Source of the DNA: Streptomonospora salina
GTDB lineage: Bacteria > Actinomycetota > Actinomycetes > Streptosporangiales > Streptosporangiaceae
NCBI RefSeq assembly: GCF_014204715.1
Contig: NZ_JACHLY010000001.1
Location: 4,858,501 to 4,922,500, forward strand
DNA: 64,000 nucleotides
Reading direction: 5' to 3'
The notes under the pieces were generated by a model. That model did not search any database. It was not told where the DNA came from and was given only the letters and a program-made list of their open reading frames with translations. The translations under genes and the position numbers were made by a program. Below, one piece after another: positions 1-8,125 of the stretch (position 1 is the first letter of the stretch; each line of letters begins with the position of its first letter).

Positions 1-53
1 AGCGGAACAGTCCGCGGAGTCGCCCGCGGGACCCACGGCATGAGGAGCACGAC

Positions 54-533
54 GTGCAGAAGATCATGACGCATCTGTGGTTCGACGATCAGGCCGAAGA
101 GGCCGCCCGGTTCTACACCTCGATCTTCGGGGACTCCCGGATCGTGGAGGTCACCGACTACGGCCGCACGGCTCCCGGCACCGCCGTCACGATCCTGGCG
201 GTGACCTTCGAGCTGGCGGGCCAGCGCTACATCGCCCTCAACGCCGGGCCCGCCTTCACCTTCAACGAGGCCGTCTCGCTGTATGTGGACTGCGCCGACC
301 AGGAGGAGGTCGACTACTACTGGTCGCGCCTGCTGGAAGGCGGCGGCGAAGCGGTCCAGTGCGGGTGGCTCAAAGACCGCTACGGGCTGTCCTGGCAGGT
401 CGTGCCGCGTACGCTCACCGACCTGATGGCCGACCCCGACCCGGAGCGGGCCGGGCGCGCCTTCGAGGCGATGATGGGCATGGTCAAGCTCGACGCCGCG
501 GAGCTGCAGGCCGCCGCCGACGGCACCGCCTGA
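54..533 (+). CDS. VOC superfamily (PhnB/3-demethylubiquinone methyltransferase-like) protein
   Basis: A 159-residue protein of the glyoxalase/VOC fold, PhnB-like subgroup. The opening MTHLWFDDQAEEAARFY and the later WLKDRYGLSWQVVP segment are typical of this subgroup, whose members are usually annotated by homology with no proven reaction. The GTG start at 54 is preceded by GAGGAG at 42-46, so it is preferred. Length is normal for the family. It stands alone ahead of the antiporter gene, with no visible link to it. Family assignment is firm; substrate unknown. Confidence 0.85.
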   Translation: MQKIMTHLWFDDQAEEAARFYTSIFGDSRIVEVTDYGRTAPGTAVTILAVTFELAGQRYIALNAGPAFTFNEAVSLYVDCADQEEVDYYWSRLLEGGGEAVQCGWLKDRYGLSWQVVPRTLTDLMADPDPERAGRAFEAMMGMVKLDAAELQAAADGTA

Positions 534-679
534 CCGCGGCGCATCGGCCGCCCCGCGCCGCCCCGGCGTGCAGACCGCGGGGCGTTGAGCTGGTTGGGCG
601 CCGCGCTTGCAGGGTAGGCGCCCGCGCGGACCGAACGCGCGCACGACGGCCGCGGACCGGCGCGGCCGAGGGGGCGATA

Positions 680-1939
680 GTGATCGAGCTGGTCCTGGCC
701 TTTGCGGTGGTGCTGTTCGCCGCCGTACTGGTGTCGGGAATCGCCCACCGGACCGTGCTCTCCACCGCCGCGCTGTTCCTGGCCGCCGGGTTCGTCCTCG
801 GCCAAGGCGTTCTGGGGCTGGTGCCCCTCACCGGCGGCACCGACTCCGTGCGGCTGCTGGCCGAGGGCGCGCTGTTCGCCGTGCTGTTCACCGACGGCAT
901 GCGGCTGGACGTCAACGACCTCCGGGCCCACTGGCGGCTGCCCGCCCGCGCCCTCGGGCTGGGGATGCCGGTCACGTTCGCGCTGATCGCGCTGCTGGCC
1001 CGGTACCTGACGGGGCTGGAATGGCCGGAGGCGCTGCTGATCGCAGCGGTGCTCTCGCCCACCGATCCGGTCTTCGCCGCCGCCCTGGTGGCCCGCGAAC
1101 GAGTGCCCTACCGCCTGCGCCACCTGCTCAACGTGGAATCCGGGCTCAACGACGGGATCGCCCTGCCCGTGGTGGTCGTGCTGCTGGCGCTGGCCGCCGA
1201 CCAGCCGACGCACCCGGCGCCGCTGGCAGGCGAGCTCGGGCTGGGCGTGGTGGTGGGCGTGGGAGTCGCCCTGGCCGGGGTCCTGCTGGGGCGGCTGCCC
1301 GGACTGGCGGCGACCACCCGCTACGAACCGCTGGGCGCCTTCGCGATCGGCCTGACCGTCCTGGCACTGTGCCAGCTGACCCACGCCAACATGTTCCTGG
1401 CGGCCTTCACCGCCGGTGTCACCGTCGCGACCGCCGGCCCGGAGATGCGCACCGCGTTCCACCGGTTCGGCGAATCGATCGCCGAACTGCTCAAGCTCGC
1501 CGCCCTGCTGGTGTTCGGCGCGCTGATGTCGCCCGCCTTCCTCGCCGAGATCCCGCTGAGCGGGTGGGTCTTCGCGGTGCTGGTGCTGGTGGCGGCCCGC
1601 CCCGTCGCGATGGCGGCCGCGCTGACCGGATCGCAGCTGGACGTGCGCGAGCGGGCCGCGATCGCCTGGTTCGGCCCCAAGGGCTTCGCGTCGGTGGTCT
1701 ACGGCCTGCTGGTGCTGGAGTCGGACCTGGCCCGCAGCGGCGAGCTGTTCCACCTGGCGGCGCTGGCCATCGTGCTGTCGATCCTGGCGCACTCCTCCAC
1801 CGACATCCTCGTCGCCGGCCGCTTCCCCGGAAAGGACGCGCAGCCCCCGCCCGAGGACGCCGATGCGGACACCCCGGAGGACCCGCCCGCCCCGGAGAGC
1901 CCGCCGCCGGGCGACACTCCGGGCAGCGGCCTGCGGTGA
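680..1939 (+). CDS. Cation:proton antiporter (CPA1/NhaP type)
   Basis: Predicted 419-residue integral membrane antiporter that exchanges monovalent cations for protons. The sequence is almost continuous hydrophobic segments. It contains the family signatures LSPTDPVFAAALV and NVESGLNDGIALPVVVV, which hold the ion-binding acidic residues in this family, and ends in an acidic, proline-rich cytoplasmic tail. The frame stays open far upstream, but the GTG at 680 sits directly before the first membrane helix (VIELVLAFAVVLFAAVL) and follows a GAGGGGG ribosome site, so it is taken as the start. Direction and ion specificity cannot be read from sequence. Confidence 0.88.
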   Translation: MIELVLAFAVVLFAAVLVSGIAHRTVLSTAALFLAAGFVLGQGVLGLVPLTGGTDSVRLLAEGALFAVLFTDGMRLDVNDLRAHWRLPARALGLGMPVTFALIALLARYLTGLEWPEALLIAAVLSPTDPVFAAALVARERVPYRLRHLLNVESGLNDGIALPVVVVLLALAADQPTHPAPLAGELGLGVVVGVGVALAGVLLGRLPGLAATTRYEPLGAFAIGLTVLALCQLTHANMFLAAFTAGVTVATAGPEMRTAFHRFGESIAELLKLAALLVFGALMSPAFLAEIPLSGWVFAVLVLVAARPVAMAAALTGSQLDVRERAAIAWFGPKGFASVVYGLLVLESDLARSGELFHLAALAIVLSILAHSSTDILVAGRFPGKDAQPPPEDADADTPEDPPAPESPPPGDTPGSGLR

Positions 1940-2125
1940 ACGCGGCGCGGCACCGGCGCCCCGGGAACCCCCGAGCGGGCCGCCGCAGCGTGCCGTCACT
2001 GCCTGCGCACACCTCGCCCCGCCTGCCGGACCGCGGGCGGGCACAGGCGACAATGCCACCGGAACGGCGCGCCGGAGGAGCGGCCGCCGGACGGCACGGG
2101 CGCCGAGCACGAGCGGAGGCAGCGG

Positions 2126-2971
2126 ATGAGCGACGACGCGGACGGCAGCGGGGACGGAACGGGCCGCCGGAGGGACGGCGCCGACGCCGGCGGGGACGGC
2201 GGGCCCGGCCTGCTGGTGTCCCAGCGGGGCGGCGTGCTGACCGCGACCTTCGACCGCCCCGCCCGTCGCAACGCCATGACCTGGGCGATGTACGAAGAGT
2301 TGGCCGACGTGTGCGAGCGGGCCGACGCCGACGACGACGTGCGCGCCCTGCTGCTCACCGGCGCCGGAGACACCGCCTTCGTGGCCGGAAGCGACATCGG
2401 CCAGTTCGCCGGGTTCACCGACGGCGCCGACGGTGTCGACTACGAACGGCGCCTGGGCGCGATCATCGACCGGCTCGCCGCGGTGCAGGTGCCCACGCTC
2501 GCGGCCGTGCGCGGCTACTGCGTAGGCGGCGGGCTGATCATCGCCGCATCCTGCGACCTGCGCATCGCCGCGCCGTCCGCGCGGTTCGGCGTGCCCATCG
2601 CGCGCACGCTCGGCAACTGCCTGGGGATGTCCACCTACGCGCTGCTCGTGGACCACCTCGGGCCCGGCCGCACACTGGACCTGCTGCTGACCGCGCGGAT
2701 GCTCACCGCCGACGAGGCGCACGCGGCCGGTTTCGTCACCCGCCTCGCGGCCGACGAGGATCTCGACGCGGAGGCGGCGGCGCTGACCGACCGCCTCGCC
2801 GAGCACTCCCCGCTGAGCATGTGGGCAGCCAAGGAGTCCGTGCGCCGCTTGCGCCGCGCGAACCTGCCCGAGGACCGCGACATCCTCGAACGGGCCTACG
2901 GCAGCGAGGACTTCCGCAACGCGGTGGCCGCCTTCGGCGCGAAGACGGCCCCGACGTGGCGGGGGCGGTGA
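2126..2971 (+). CDS. Enoyl-CoA hydratase/isomerase (crotonase) family protein
   Basis: A 281-residue crotonase-fold protein. The N-terminal 28 residues are Asp/Gly-rich and probably disordered. Oxyanion-hole elements are visible at AGSDIGQFAGF and in the CVGGGLIIAASCDLRIA stretch. The two glutamates used by classical enoyl-CoA hydratases are not obvious: the corresponding region reads VPIARTLGNCLGMS. It may therefore be an isomerase, a lyase or another CoA-acting enzyme rather than a true hydratase. A GGAGG site precedes the ATG. The amidase gene starts 64 bases downstream in the same direction, suggesting co-transcription. Confidence 0.85.
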   Translation: MSDDADGSGDGTGRRRDGADAGGDGGPGLLVSQRGGVLTATFDRPARRNAMTWAMYEELADVCERADADDDVRALLLTGAGDTAFVAGSDIGQFAGFTDGADGVDYERRLGAIIDRLAAVQVPTLAAVRGYCVGGGLIIAASCDLRIAAPSARFGVPIARTLGNCLGMSTYALLVDHLGPGRTLDLLLTARMLTADEAHAAGFVTRLAADEDLDAEAAALTDRLAEHSPLSMWAAKESVRRLRRANLPEDRDILERAYGSEDFRNAVAAFGAKTAPTWRGR

Positions 2972-3035
2972 TCCGCGCGCTCCGGCCCCGCGCGGTCCCG
3001 GCACCCCCGGCGGGCGGGACCGCCGCGGGGGGAGG

Positions 3036-4211
3036 ATGAACGGCCCGCGGCGCCGTCCCGGCGCCGCGGGGATCGCCGCGGCGGTCGCGACCGGGCGCGT
3101 GGGAGCGTCGGCGGTGGTGGAGGAGGCGCTGGCCGGTATCCGCAGGCGCGACGGCGCTCTCAACGCCTTTAGCGCGGTATGGGAGGAGTGGGCGCGCGAG
3201 CGGGCTGCCGACGTCGACGCCGCCGTGGCGCGCGGCGCCCAGCTGCCGCTGGCCGGGGTGCCGATCGGGGTGAAGCACGCCGAGCGCACCGCGTCGTTCC
3301 AGGCCCGGCGGCTCGTCGAGGCGGGAGCGGTCCCCGTCGGGGCGACCGCGGTACCCGGACCCGGAACCGAGTGGAAGACCTGGGGCGCCACCGACCGCGG
3401 GACGACCGCCAACCCGCGGCGTCCCGGCCGCAGTCCCGGAGGGTCCTCGGCGGGCTCGGGGGCCGCGGTGGCGGCGGGCCTGGTGCCGCTCGCCACGGCC
3501 AGCGACGGCGCGGGTTCCATCCGCATCCCCGCCGCCTGGTGCGGGGTGGTGGGCTACAAACCCACGACCGGACTGATTCCGGCCCGCGACGCCGCCGGGC
3601 TGACCGTAGGCGGCCCGATCGCCGGCCGCGTCGCCGACGCCGTGCTGTACCTCCGCGCCGTGCTGGGGGATCCGCCCTTCGGCGGGCGCCGGTGCGCCGT
3701 ACCGCGGCGCGGGACGGGGCCGCTGCGCGTGGCGTGGTCGTCGACGCTGGGCTTCAACCGTGTGCACCCGGGCGTCGCGGAGACCGCCGCCCGGGCTCTG
3801 GGGGAGTGGGAGCGCAGCGGCGCGATCACGGTGCAGGGGGCCGGTCCCGGCTTCGACGATCCGGGTGAGCGGTGGCGGGCCCTGCGCGGCTCGGCCGCCC
3901 GGCGCCCGTCCCGGAACGGCGTTGCGGCCGACGGCGGCAACGCGGTCCGGCTTGCGGAACTGTTCGCCGAGTGCGACCTGCTGGCCACGCCGACGACGCC
4001 GAACCCGCCCCATGGGCCCCGGGGCCCGGGGAAGGAGATGAGTGTCGGGTTGACGTGGCTGTTCAACCTCACCGGTCATCCCGCCGTCAGCGTGCCGGCC
4101 GGGTTCTGCGACGACGGCGGTCCCGTGGGTCTGCAGCTGGTCGCCGATCTGCACGGTGACGAAGCGCTGCTGGGTGCCGCTGCCGATTACGAGACGTGCG
4201 TTTCGGGGTGA
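3036..4211 (+). CDS. Amidase signature family hydrolase
   Basis: A 391-residue amidase signature enzyme, shorter than the 450-500 residues usual for the family. The Ser-cisSer-Lys triad is visible: Lys in VPIGVKHAE, the cis-Ser in the glycine-rich SPGGSSAGSGAAVAAGL, and the nucleophilic Ser in GAGSIRIPAAWCG. The C-terminal half is compressed relative to typical members, which may narrow or change the substrate pocket. A GGGGGAGG site lies immediately before the ATG. It follows the crotonase gene closely, so a shared degradative pathway with an amide intermediate is possible but unproven. Confidence 0.85.
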   Translation: MNGPRRRPGAAGIAAAVATGRVGASAVVEEALAGIRRRDGALNAFSAVWEEWARERAADVDAAVARGAQLPLAGVPIGVKHAERTASFQARRLVEAGAVPVGATAVPGPGTEWKTWGATDRGTTANPRRPGRSPGGSSAGSGAAVAAGLVPLATASDGAGSIRIPAAWCGVVGYKPTTGLIPARDAAGLTVGGPIAGRVADAVLYLRAVLGDPPFGGRRCAVPRRGTGPLRVAWSSTLGFNRVHPGVAETAARALGEWERSGAITVQGAGPGFDDPGERWRALRGSAARRPSRNGVAADGGNAVRLAELFAECDLLATPTTPNPPHGPRGPGKEMSVGLTWLFNLTGHPAVSVPAGFCDDGGPVGLQLVADLHGDEALLGAAADYETCVSG

Positions 4212-4498
4212 AAGCAGGCCGCCGGAGGTGCTCGCGCGGGTCGCGGCCGAGGGCGCGCCGCGCCGCGGGTCGCCGCGGGCGGCCGCCCGCGGCGAGGCGT
4301 GTGAGCGTGCGCCCGCGGTGCGCGGCCGCCCACACTGGCCCGGGGGCGAACGGGTAGCACCCGGCGGGTTGGTGTTCCGGCTACCCGGCGTATGCCCCGG
4401 CGAAACCCGGCACGGCGGTGATTCCCGGTGCGGGAACGCGGCGGCGCCCGGCCGCGTCCAAGCGGCGATCCGGACGGACACGACCGGAAGGTGCCGGC
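4212..4498. other. Intergenic region without a recognised gene
   Basis: This 287-base gap after the amidase gene holds GC-rich sequence with several short complementary segments. No convincing reading frame, strong terminator or operator was found. The small membrane protein gene that follows has its own GGAAGG ribosome site at 4486-4491. Confidence 0.4.
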
Positions 4499-4639
4499 AT
4501 GAAGCAGTCGTTCGATTCCCCCGGCTCGCCCGCGTCGTCGGCGCGGACCGCGGGCCGTGTGCTGTCGCTCGCCGCGGCGCTGCCGATCGGCGCGCTCGTC
4601 GCCCTCGCCCTGCTGGTGCCGGCCGCCGTCCGGCGCTGA
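4499..4639 (+). CDS. Small single-pass membrane protein (46 aa)
   Basis: Short protein starting MKQSFDSPGSPASSARTAGR, followed by one strongly hydrophobic segment (about residues 21-43) and a terminal RR. A GGAAGG ribosome site lies 7 bases before the ATG. The composition, a polar Ser-rich N-terminus plus one helix, fits a genuine small membrane protein. No family is recognised, and it could be non-coding in this GC-rich setting. Confidence 0.45.
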   Translation: MKQSFDSPGSPASSARTAGRVLSLAAALPIGALVALALLVPAAVRR

Positions 4640-4720
4640 GGCCGTCGCTCCCGAAGCGTGCCCGACAGCGGTGCCGGCGGCCGGATGGCCGCGGCCTACG
4701 CCCCCGCCGGGCGCCGCGGA

Positions 4721-5191
4721 TCAGGCTGGGCGCCGCGGAAGCAGGCGGGCGAGCACCCAGGCCACCGCCCCGCTGACCGCACCGATCCCGACCCCGGTGG
4801 CGACACTGCTCACCACCGCCGCGGCGCGCAGCAGTGCGCCTTCGGAAGCGGGCGGCAGCGTCCCGGCGAGTTCCCCACCCAGCTGCGGAGGATCGCCGGC
4901 GAACCCCTGCGCCCACAGCACCTGGTGCACCGCCGCCAGCAGCACCCCATAGACCGCGCCCACGATCAGCAGGGCCACCAGCGGGCGCCGGAGCCGGCCC
5001 AGCACCGCGACGGCGACCCACACCAGCACCGGCCCGAAAACGAGCGCCGTGTTCGCCGCCGGGCCCACCAGGCCGAGATCGTGGGCGACGACACGCGGCA
5101 GGCCCAGCGCGGCCAATCCGAGCACGCACCACCAGGGAAGAAGCCCCGGCCGCCGGCGGAGTGCCGTGCCTGCACCGTCCTCGGTTCGCAT
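4721..5191 (-). CDS. Hypothetical membrane protein, four predicted helices
   Basis: 156-residue protein with about four hydrophobic segments (near residues 18-36, 45-64, 68-90 and 123-148) and an Arg-rich C-terminus. GAAAGGGGA lies at good spacing before the ATG. It is convergent with the small membrane protein gene at 4499. No family or function is recognised. Confidence 0.7.
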   Translation of the reverse strand: MRTEDGAGTALRRRPGLLPWWCVLGLAALGLPRVVAHDLGLVGPAANTALVFGPVLVWVAVAVLGRLRRPLVALLIVGAVYGVLLAAVHQVLWAQGFAGDPPQLGGELAGTLPPASEGALLRAAAVVSSVATGVGIGAVSGAVAWVLARLLPRRPA

Positions 5192-5411
5192 GCGTCCCCT
5201 TTCCGCGCCGGGCGGTACCGCCGGCGGCCCCGCTTCGTCCGTGCGGCGGTCGCCGCGCCCGGGCCGTGTGGCCGGACCGGCGTGCCCACCGGCGACGACG
5301 CTACGTCCCGAGTGGGCGGCGCAGCGTCCGCCGCGAGGCCCGGATCGGTATACATCCCGCGGTGTAGGCGGGCCTGTGCGGCTGCGCCGCCGGTCGGAGG
5401 CGACGCGGCGG

Positions 5412-5458
5412 CCGCTGATCCCGGCCGCGCGGGCGGGCCCAGAGGCCGGGATCAGCGG
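5412..5458 (-). terminator. Perfect 15-bp hairpin overlapping the HxlR gene stop codon
   Basis: Arms at 5412-5426 and 5444-5458 are exactly complementary around a 17-base loop. The right arm includes the TGA stop of the regulator gene. It is placed as a transcription terminator for that gene; there is no U tract, as usual for actinobacteria. Confidence 0.6.
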
Positions 5459-5874
5459 GCGGGTGCGGCCGAGTCGGCGCCCTCCTGCGGCCCGGTGCCG
5501 TCCTCGCGATACATGTGGCCCCAGGTGACCAGGGGCTCCAGCGCGTCCAGCAGCCCGCGCCCCCGGTCCGACGGGCGGTAGAGGATCTGAACCGGGGTCG
5601 TCGGGACGACGTCCCGTTCGAGCAGCCCCGCCGACTCCAGCTCCTTCAACCGCTGGGACAGCATCCGGTCGGAGATCTGGCCGATGAACCTGCGGTATTC
5701 GCTGAAGCGCTGCGCCCCGCGTGCGCCGGCGAGCAGGATCACCCCCATCCAGCGCCGCCCGACGAGCTCCAGCACCTCTTGGAAGACGTCGCAGTCCTGG
5801 TCGTGGGAAGTCGGAAAAGGTGCGGCGGTCGAGTTTGCGGCGCCGTCGTCTCCGGCAGCAGTCGATATAGTCAC
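5452..5874 (-). CDS. HxlR family winged-helix transcriptional regulator
   Basis: 140-residue regulator. The HxlR core is clear: CDVFQEVLELVGRRWMGVIL with the N-terminal sensing-type Cys, then RFSEYRRFIGQISDRMLSQRLKELE (recognition helix) and the wing region LYRPSDRGRGLLDALEPL. HxlR proteins often control nearby oxidoreductase or detoxification genes and respond to electrophiles through the Cys. The start is set at the GTG at 5872-5874, matching the family N-terminus; no clear ribosome site precedes it. The AT-rich segment just upstream (about 5875-5905) is the likely self-regulatory and promoter region. Confidence 0.85.
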   Translation of the reverse strand: MTISTAAGDDGAANSTAAPFPTSHDQDCDVFQEVLELVGRRWMGVILLAGARGAQRFSEYRRFIGQISDRMLSQRLKELESAGLLERDVVPTTPVQILYRPSDRGRGLLDALEPLVTWGHMYREDGTGPQEGADSAAPAR

Positions 5875-6085
5875 ATACGGAAAATAAGTAGCTAACCTGA
5901 GTTTTGGCAAGGGTCCAGGGTCCTGCAGAGCCGGCCCCGGGCGCCCGCCGCCCGCGTATCCCGCGCAGCGGAGATCGTCGGAGTCCGCCCTACACACGGG
6001 GCACTGCCCGTACAGTTGCCGTGACAACAGGCGCACAGCCCAATGTTCCGCCGTTCCACCCCCCGGAGTTGAGAGGCCGAATCCG

Positions 6086-6922
6086 ATGAGCGACGCCCTC
6101 AGGTTTCCACCGCCCGAACTCGACATGTCGAAGCCGACCATCGCCCGCGCCTACGACGCGCTGCTGGGCGGCAAGGACAACTTCGACCTCGACCGCGACC
6201 TGGCCGCAGGGGTGGAGGAGATCAACCCCGGCAGTACCGTGATGGCCCAGCACAACCGCGCCTTCCTGGCGCGCGCCGTCGGATTCGTCGCCGGCGAGCT
6301 GGGGATCGGCCAGTTCCTCGACCTCGGTTCGGGGCTGCCGACCGCCGAGAACACCCACCAGGTCGCCCAGCGCAACTCACCGCAGAACCGCGTCGTCTAC
6401 GTCGACATCGACCCGATGGTGCTGGCCCACGCCCGTGCGCTGATGGTCGAGAACGACACGACCACGGTGATCACCGCCGATGTGCGCGATGTGGGGGCGG
6501 TCATGAACGACGCGGGGGCGCGCCGGCTGCTGAACACCGACGAGCCGGTGTGCCTGATGCTGCTGTCGCTGCTGCACTGCTTCCCCGACGAGGACGACCC
6601 CTTCAGCCTCGTGCGGCGCTACCTGGAGCCGTTCCCGTCCGGGTCGGCTCTGGTGTACTCGCACACCTGCTCCGACGACGCCGAGCACGCCCGCGCCGTC
6701 ACCGAGCGCATCCACAGTTCGGGTACGCCGTGGGGCCGGGTGCGCAACCCGCAGGAGTGCGAGGCGGCAGTGGCCGGGATGGAGCTGGTGTCGCCGTCGG
6801 TGGACGGGACCGGGCCCGCCCGCCTGGTCGACTGCGACACCTGGCGCAAACCGGGAACCGATCCCGTCGACATCCCCGACAAGCGGATCTGGGAGCACGC
6901 CGGCGTCGCCGTCAAACCCTGA
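6086..6922 (+). CDS. DUF574/SAV2177-type SAM-dependent methyltransferase, copy 1
   Basis: 278-residue class I methyltransferase of the actinobacterial DUF574 (Methyltransf_19) family. The opening DMSKPTIARAYDALLGGKDNF is diagnostic. The SAM-binding motif I is FLDLGSGLPTAENTHQ, and VVYVDIDPMVLAHARAL supplies the acidic ribose-binding region. The substrate of this family is unknown. A close paralogue follows in tandem 162 bases downstream. Both copies have a related upstream segment containing CCGTACAGTTGCC, so they probably share regulation as well as ancestry. Confidence 0.92.
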   Translation: MSDALRFPPPELDMSKPTIARAYDALLGGKDNFDLDRDLAAGVEEINPGSTVMAQHNRAFLARAVGFVAGELGIGQFLDLGSGLPTAENTHQVAQRNSPQNRVVYVDIDPMVLAHARALMVENDTTTVITADVRDVGAVMNDAGARRLLNTDEPVCLMLLSLLHCFPDEDDPFSLVRRYLEPFPSGSALVYSHTCSDDAEHARAVTERIHSSGTPWGRVRNPQECEAAVAGMELVSPSVDGTGPARLVDCDTWRKPGTDPVDIPDKRIWEHAGVAVKP

Positions 6923-7084
6923 AGCGGTGCGGAGGGGGCGCCGCGGGCGGCGATGCGGCCGCACGTCCGGTCTCCGCATGCCGCCGTGAAGGCCGGGGAG
7001 CCCCCGTACAGTTGCCAGTGGCACGAGGCGTACACGCAGTGATCCGCCGCTCTACCCCCTCCGGAAGTGAGAGAGCAGAATCCG

Positions 7085-7921
7085 ATGAGCGATTCCCTCA
7101 GGTTTCCACCGCCCGATCTCGACATGTCGAAGCCGACCGTCGCCCGCGCCTACGATGCGCTGCTGGGCGGCAAGGACAACTTCGACCCCGACCGCGAGCT
7201 GGCCGCCGCGGTCGAGGAGATCAATCCCGGAACGACGGCGCTCGCGCACGAGAACCGCGGTTTCCTCGCGCGCGGCGTCGAATACGCGACGCGGGAGCTG
7301 GGGATCGGCCAGTTCCTCGACCTCGGTTCGGGGCTGCCGACCGTCGAGAACACCCACCAGGTCGCCCAGCGCACCTCGCCCGACAACCGGGTCGTCTACG
7401 TCGACATCGACCCGATGGTGCTGGCCCACGCCCGTGCGCTGATGGTCGAGAACGACACGACCACGGTGATCACCGCCGATGTGCGCGATGTGGGGGCGGT
7501 CATGAACGACGCGGGGGCGCGCCGGCTGCTGAACACCGACGAGCCGGTGTGCCTGATGCTCGTGTCGCTGCTGCACTGCTTCCCCGACGAGGAGGAGCCG
7601 TTCGATCTGGTGCGGCGCTACCTGGAGCCGTTCCCGTCCGGGTCGGCTCTGGTGTACTCGCACCTGTGCTCCGACGACGCCGCACACGCGCGCACCTTCA
7701 CCCAGCGGGTGCACAGTTCGGGTACGCCGTGGGGCCGGGTGCGCAACCCGCAGGAGTGTGAGGCGGCAGTGGCCGGGATGGAGCTGGTGTCGCCGTCGGT
7801 GGACGGGGCCGAGCCTGCCCGCCTGGTCGACTGCGACACCTGGCGCATGCCGGGCGCCGATCCCGTCGACGTCCCCGACAAGCGGATCTGGGAGCACGCC
7901 GGCGTCGCCGTCAAACCCTGA
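7085..7921 (+). CDS. DUF574/SAV2177-type SAM-dependent methyltransferase, copy 2
   Basis: 278-residue tandem paralogue of the gene at 6086, the same length and colinear throughout. Bases 7391-7560 are identical to 6392-6561, while flanking stretches differ, which points to recent gene conversion or duplication. An in-frame upstream ATG at 7067 exists, but 7085 is chosen because it aligns with the start of copy 1 (MSD.LRFPPP) and has GTGAGAGAG upstream in the same relative place. Motif I is FLDLGSGLPTVENTHQ. Function is as unknown as for copy 1. Confidence 0.92.
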   Translation: MSDSLRFPPPDLDMSKPTVARAYDALLGGKDNFDPDRELAAAVEEINPGTTALAHENRGFLARGVEYATRELGIGQFLDLGSGLPTVENTHQVAQRTSPDNRVVYVDIDPMVLAHARALMVENDTTTVITADVRDVGAVMNDAGARRLLNTDEPVCLMLVSLLHCFPDEEEPFDLVRRYLEPFPSGSALVYSHLCSDDAAHARTFTQRVHSSGTPWGRVRNPQECEAAVAGMELVSPSVDGAEPARLVDCDTWRMPGADPVDVPDKRIWEHAGVAVKP

Positions 7922-7986
7922 GGGCCCTGCCCGCCGGCGGCGCCGACCGAACGCGGGGGTCAACGCCGGTCGGCCCGGCATCCCGC

Positions 7987-8018
7987 CGTGTGCCCGCACC
8001 GGCCGGTGCGGGCACACG
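7987..8018. terminator. Perfect 32-base palindrome between convergent genes
   Basis: The 16-base half-sites are exactly complementary with no separate loop, and lie between the converging methyltransferase and xylanase genes. This is best explained as a bidirectional terminator. Confidence 0.65.
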
Positions 8019-8125
8019 CGTCGCGTGTCCGGTGCGGGAAGCGGCCGGGCCGGCCGTGTCTGCGTGTGTCTGTTCGGGTGGATCGCGGCCGCTCGCGGGG
8101 CCGCGGCCGCGACCGACCGCGACCG

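Noticed and set aside
380-3526. 3.1-kb open frame on the minus strand under the antiporter, crotonase and amidase genes
   Set aside because: It is antisense to three recognisable genes and rich in Arg/Pro/Gly/His; such frames arise from high third-position GC.
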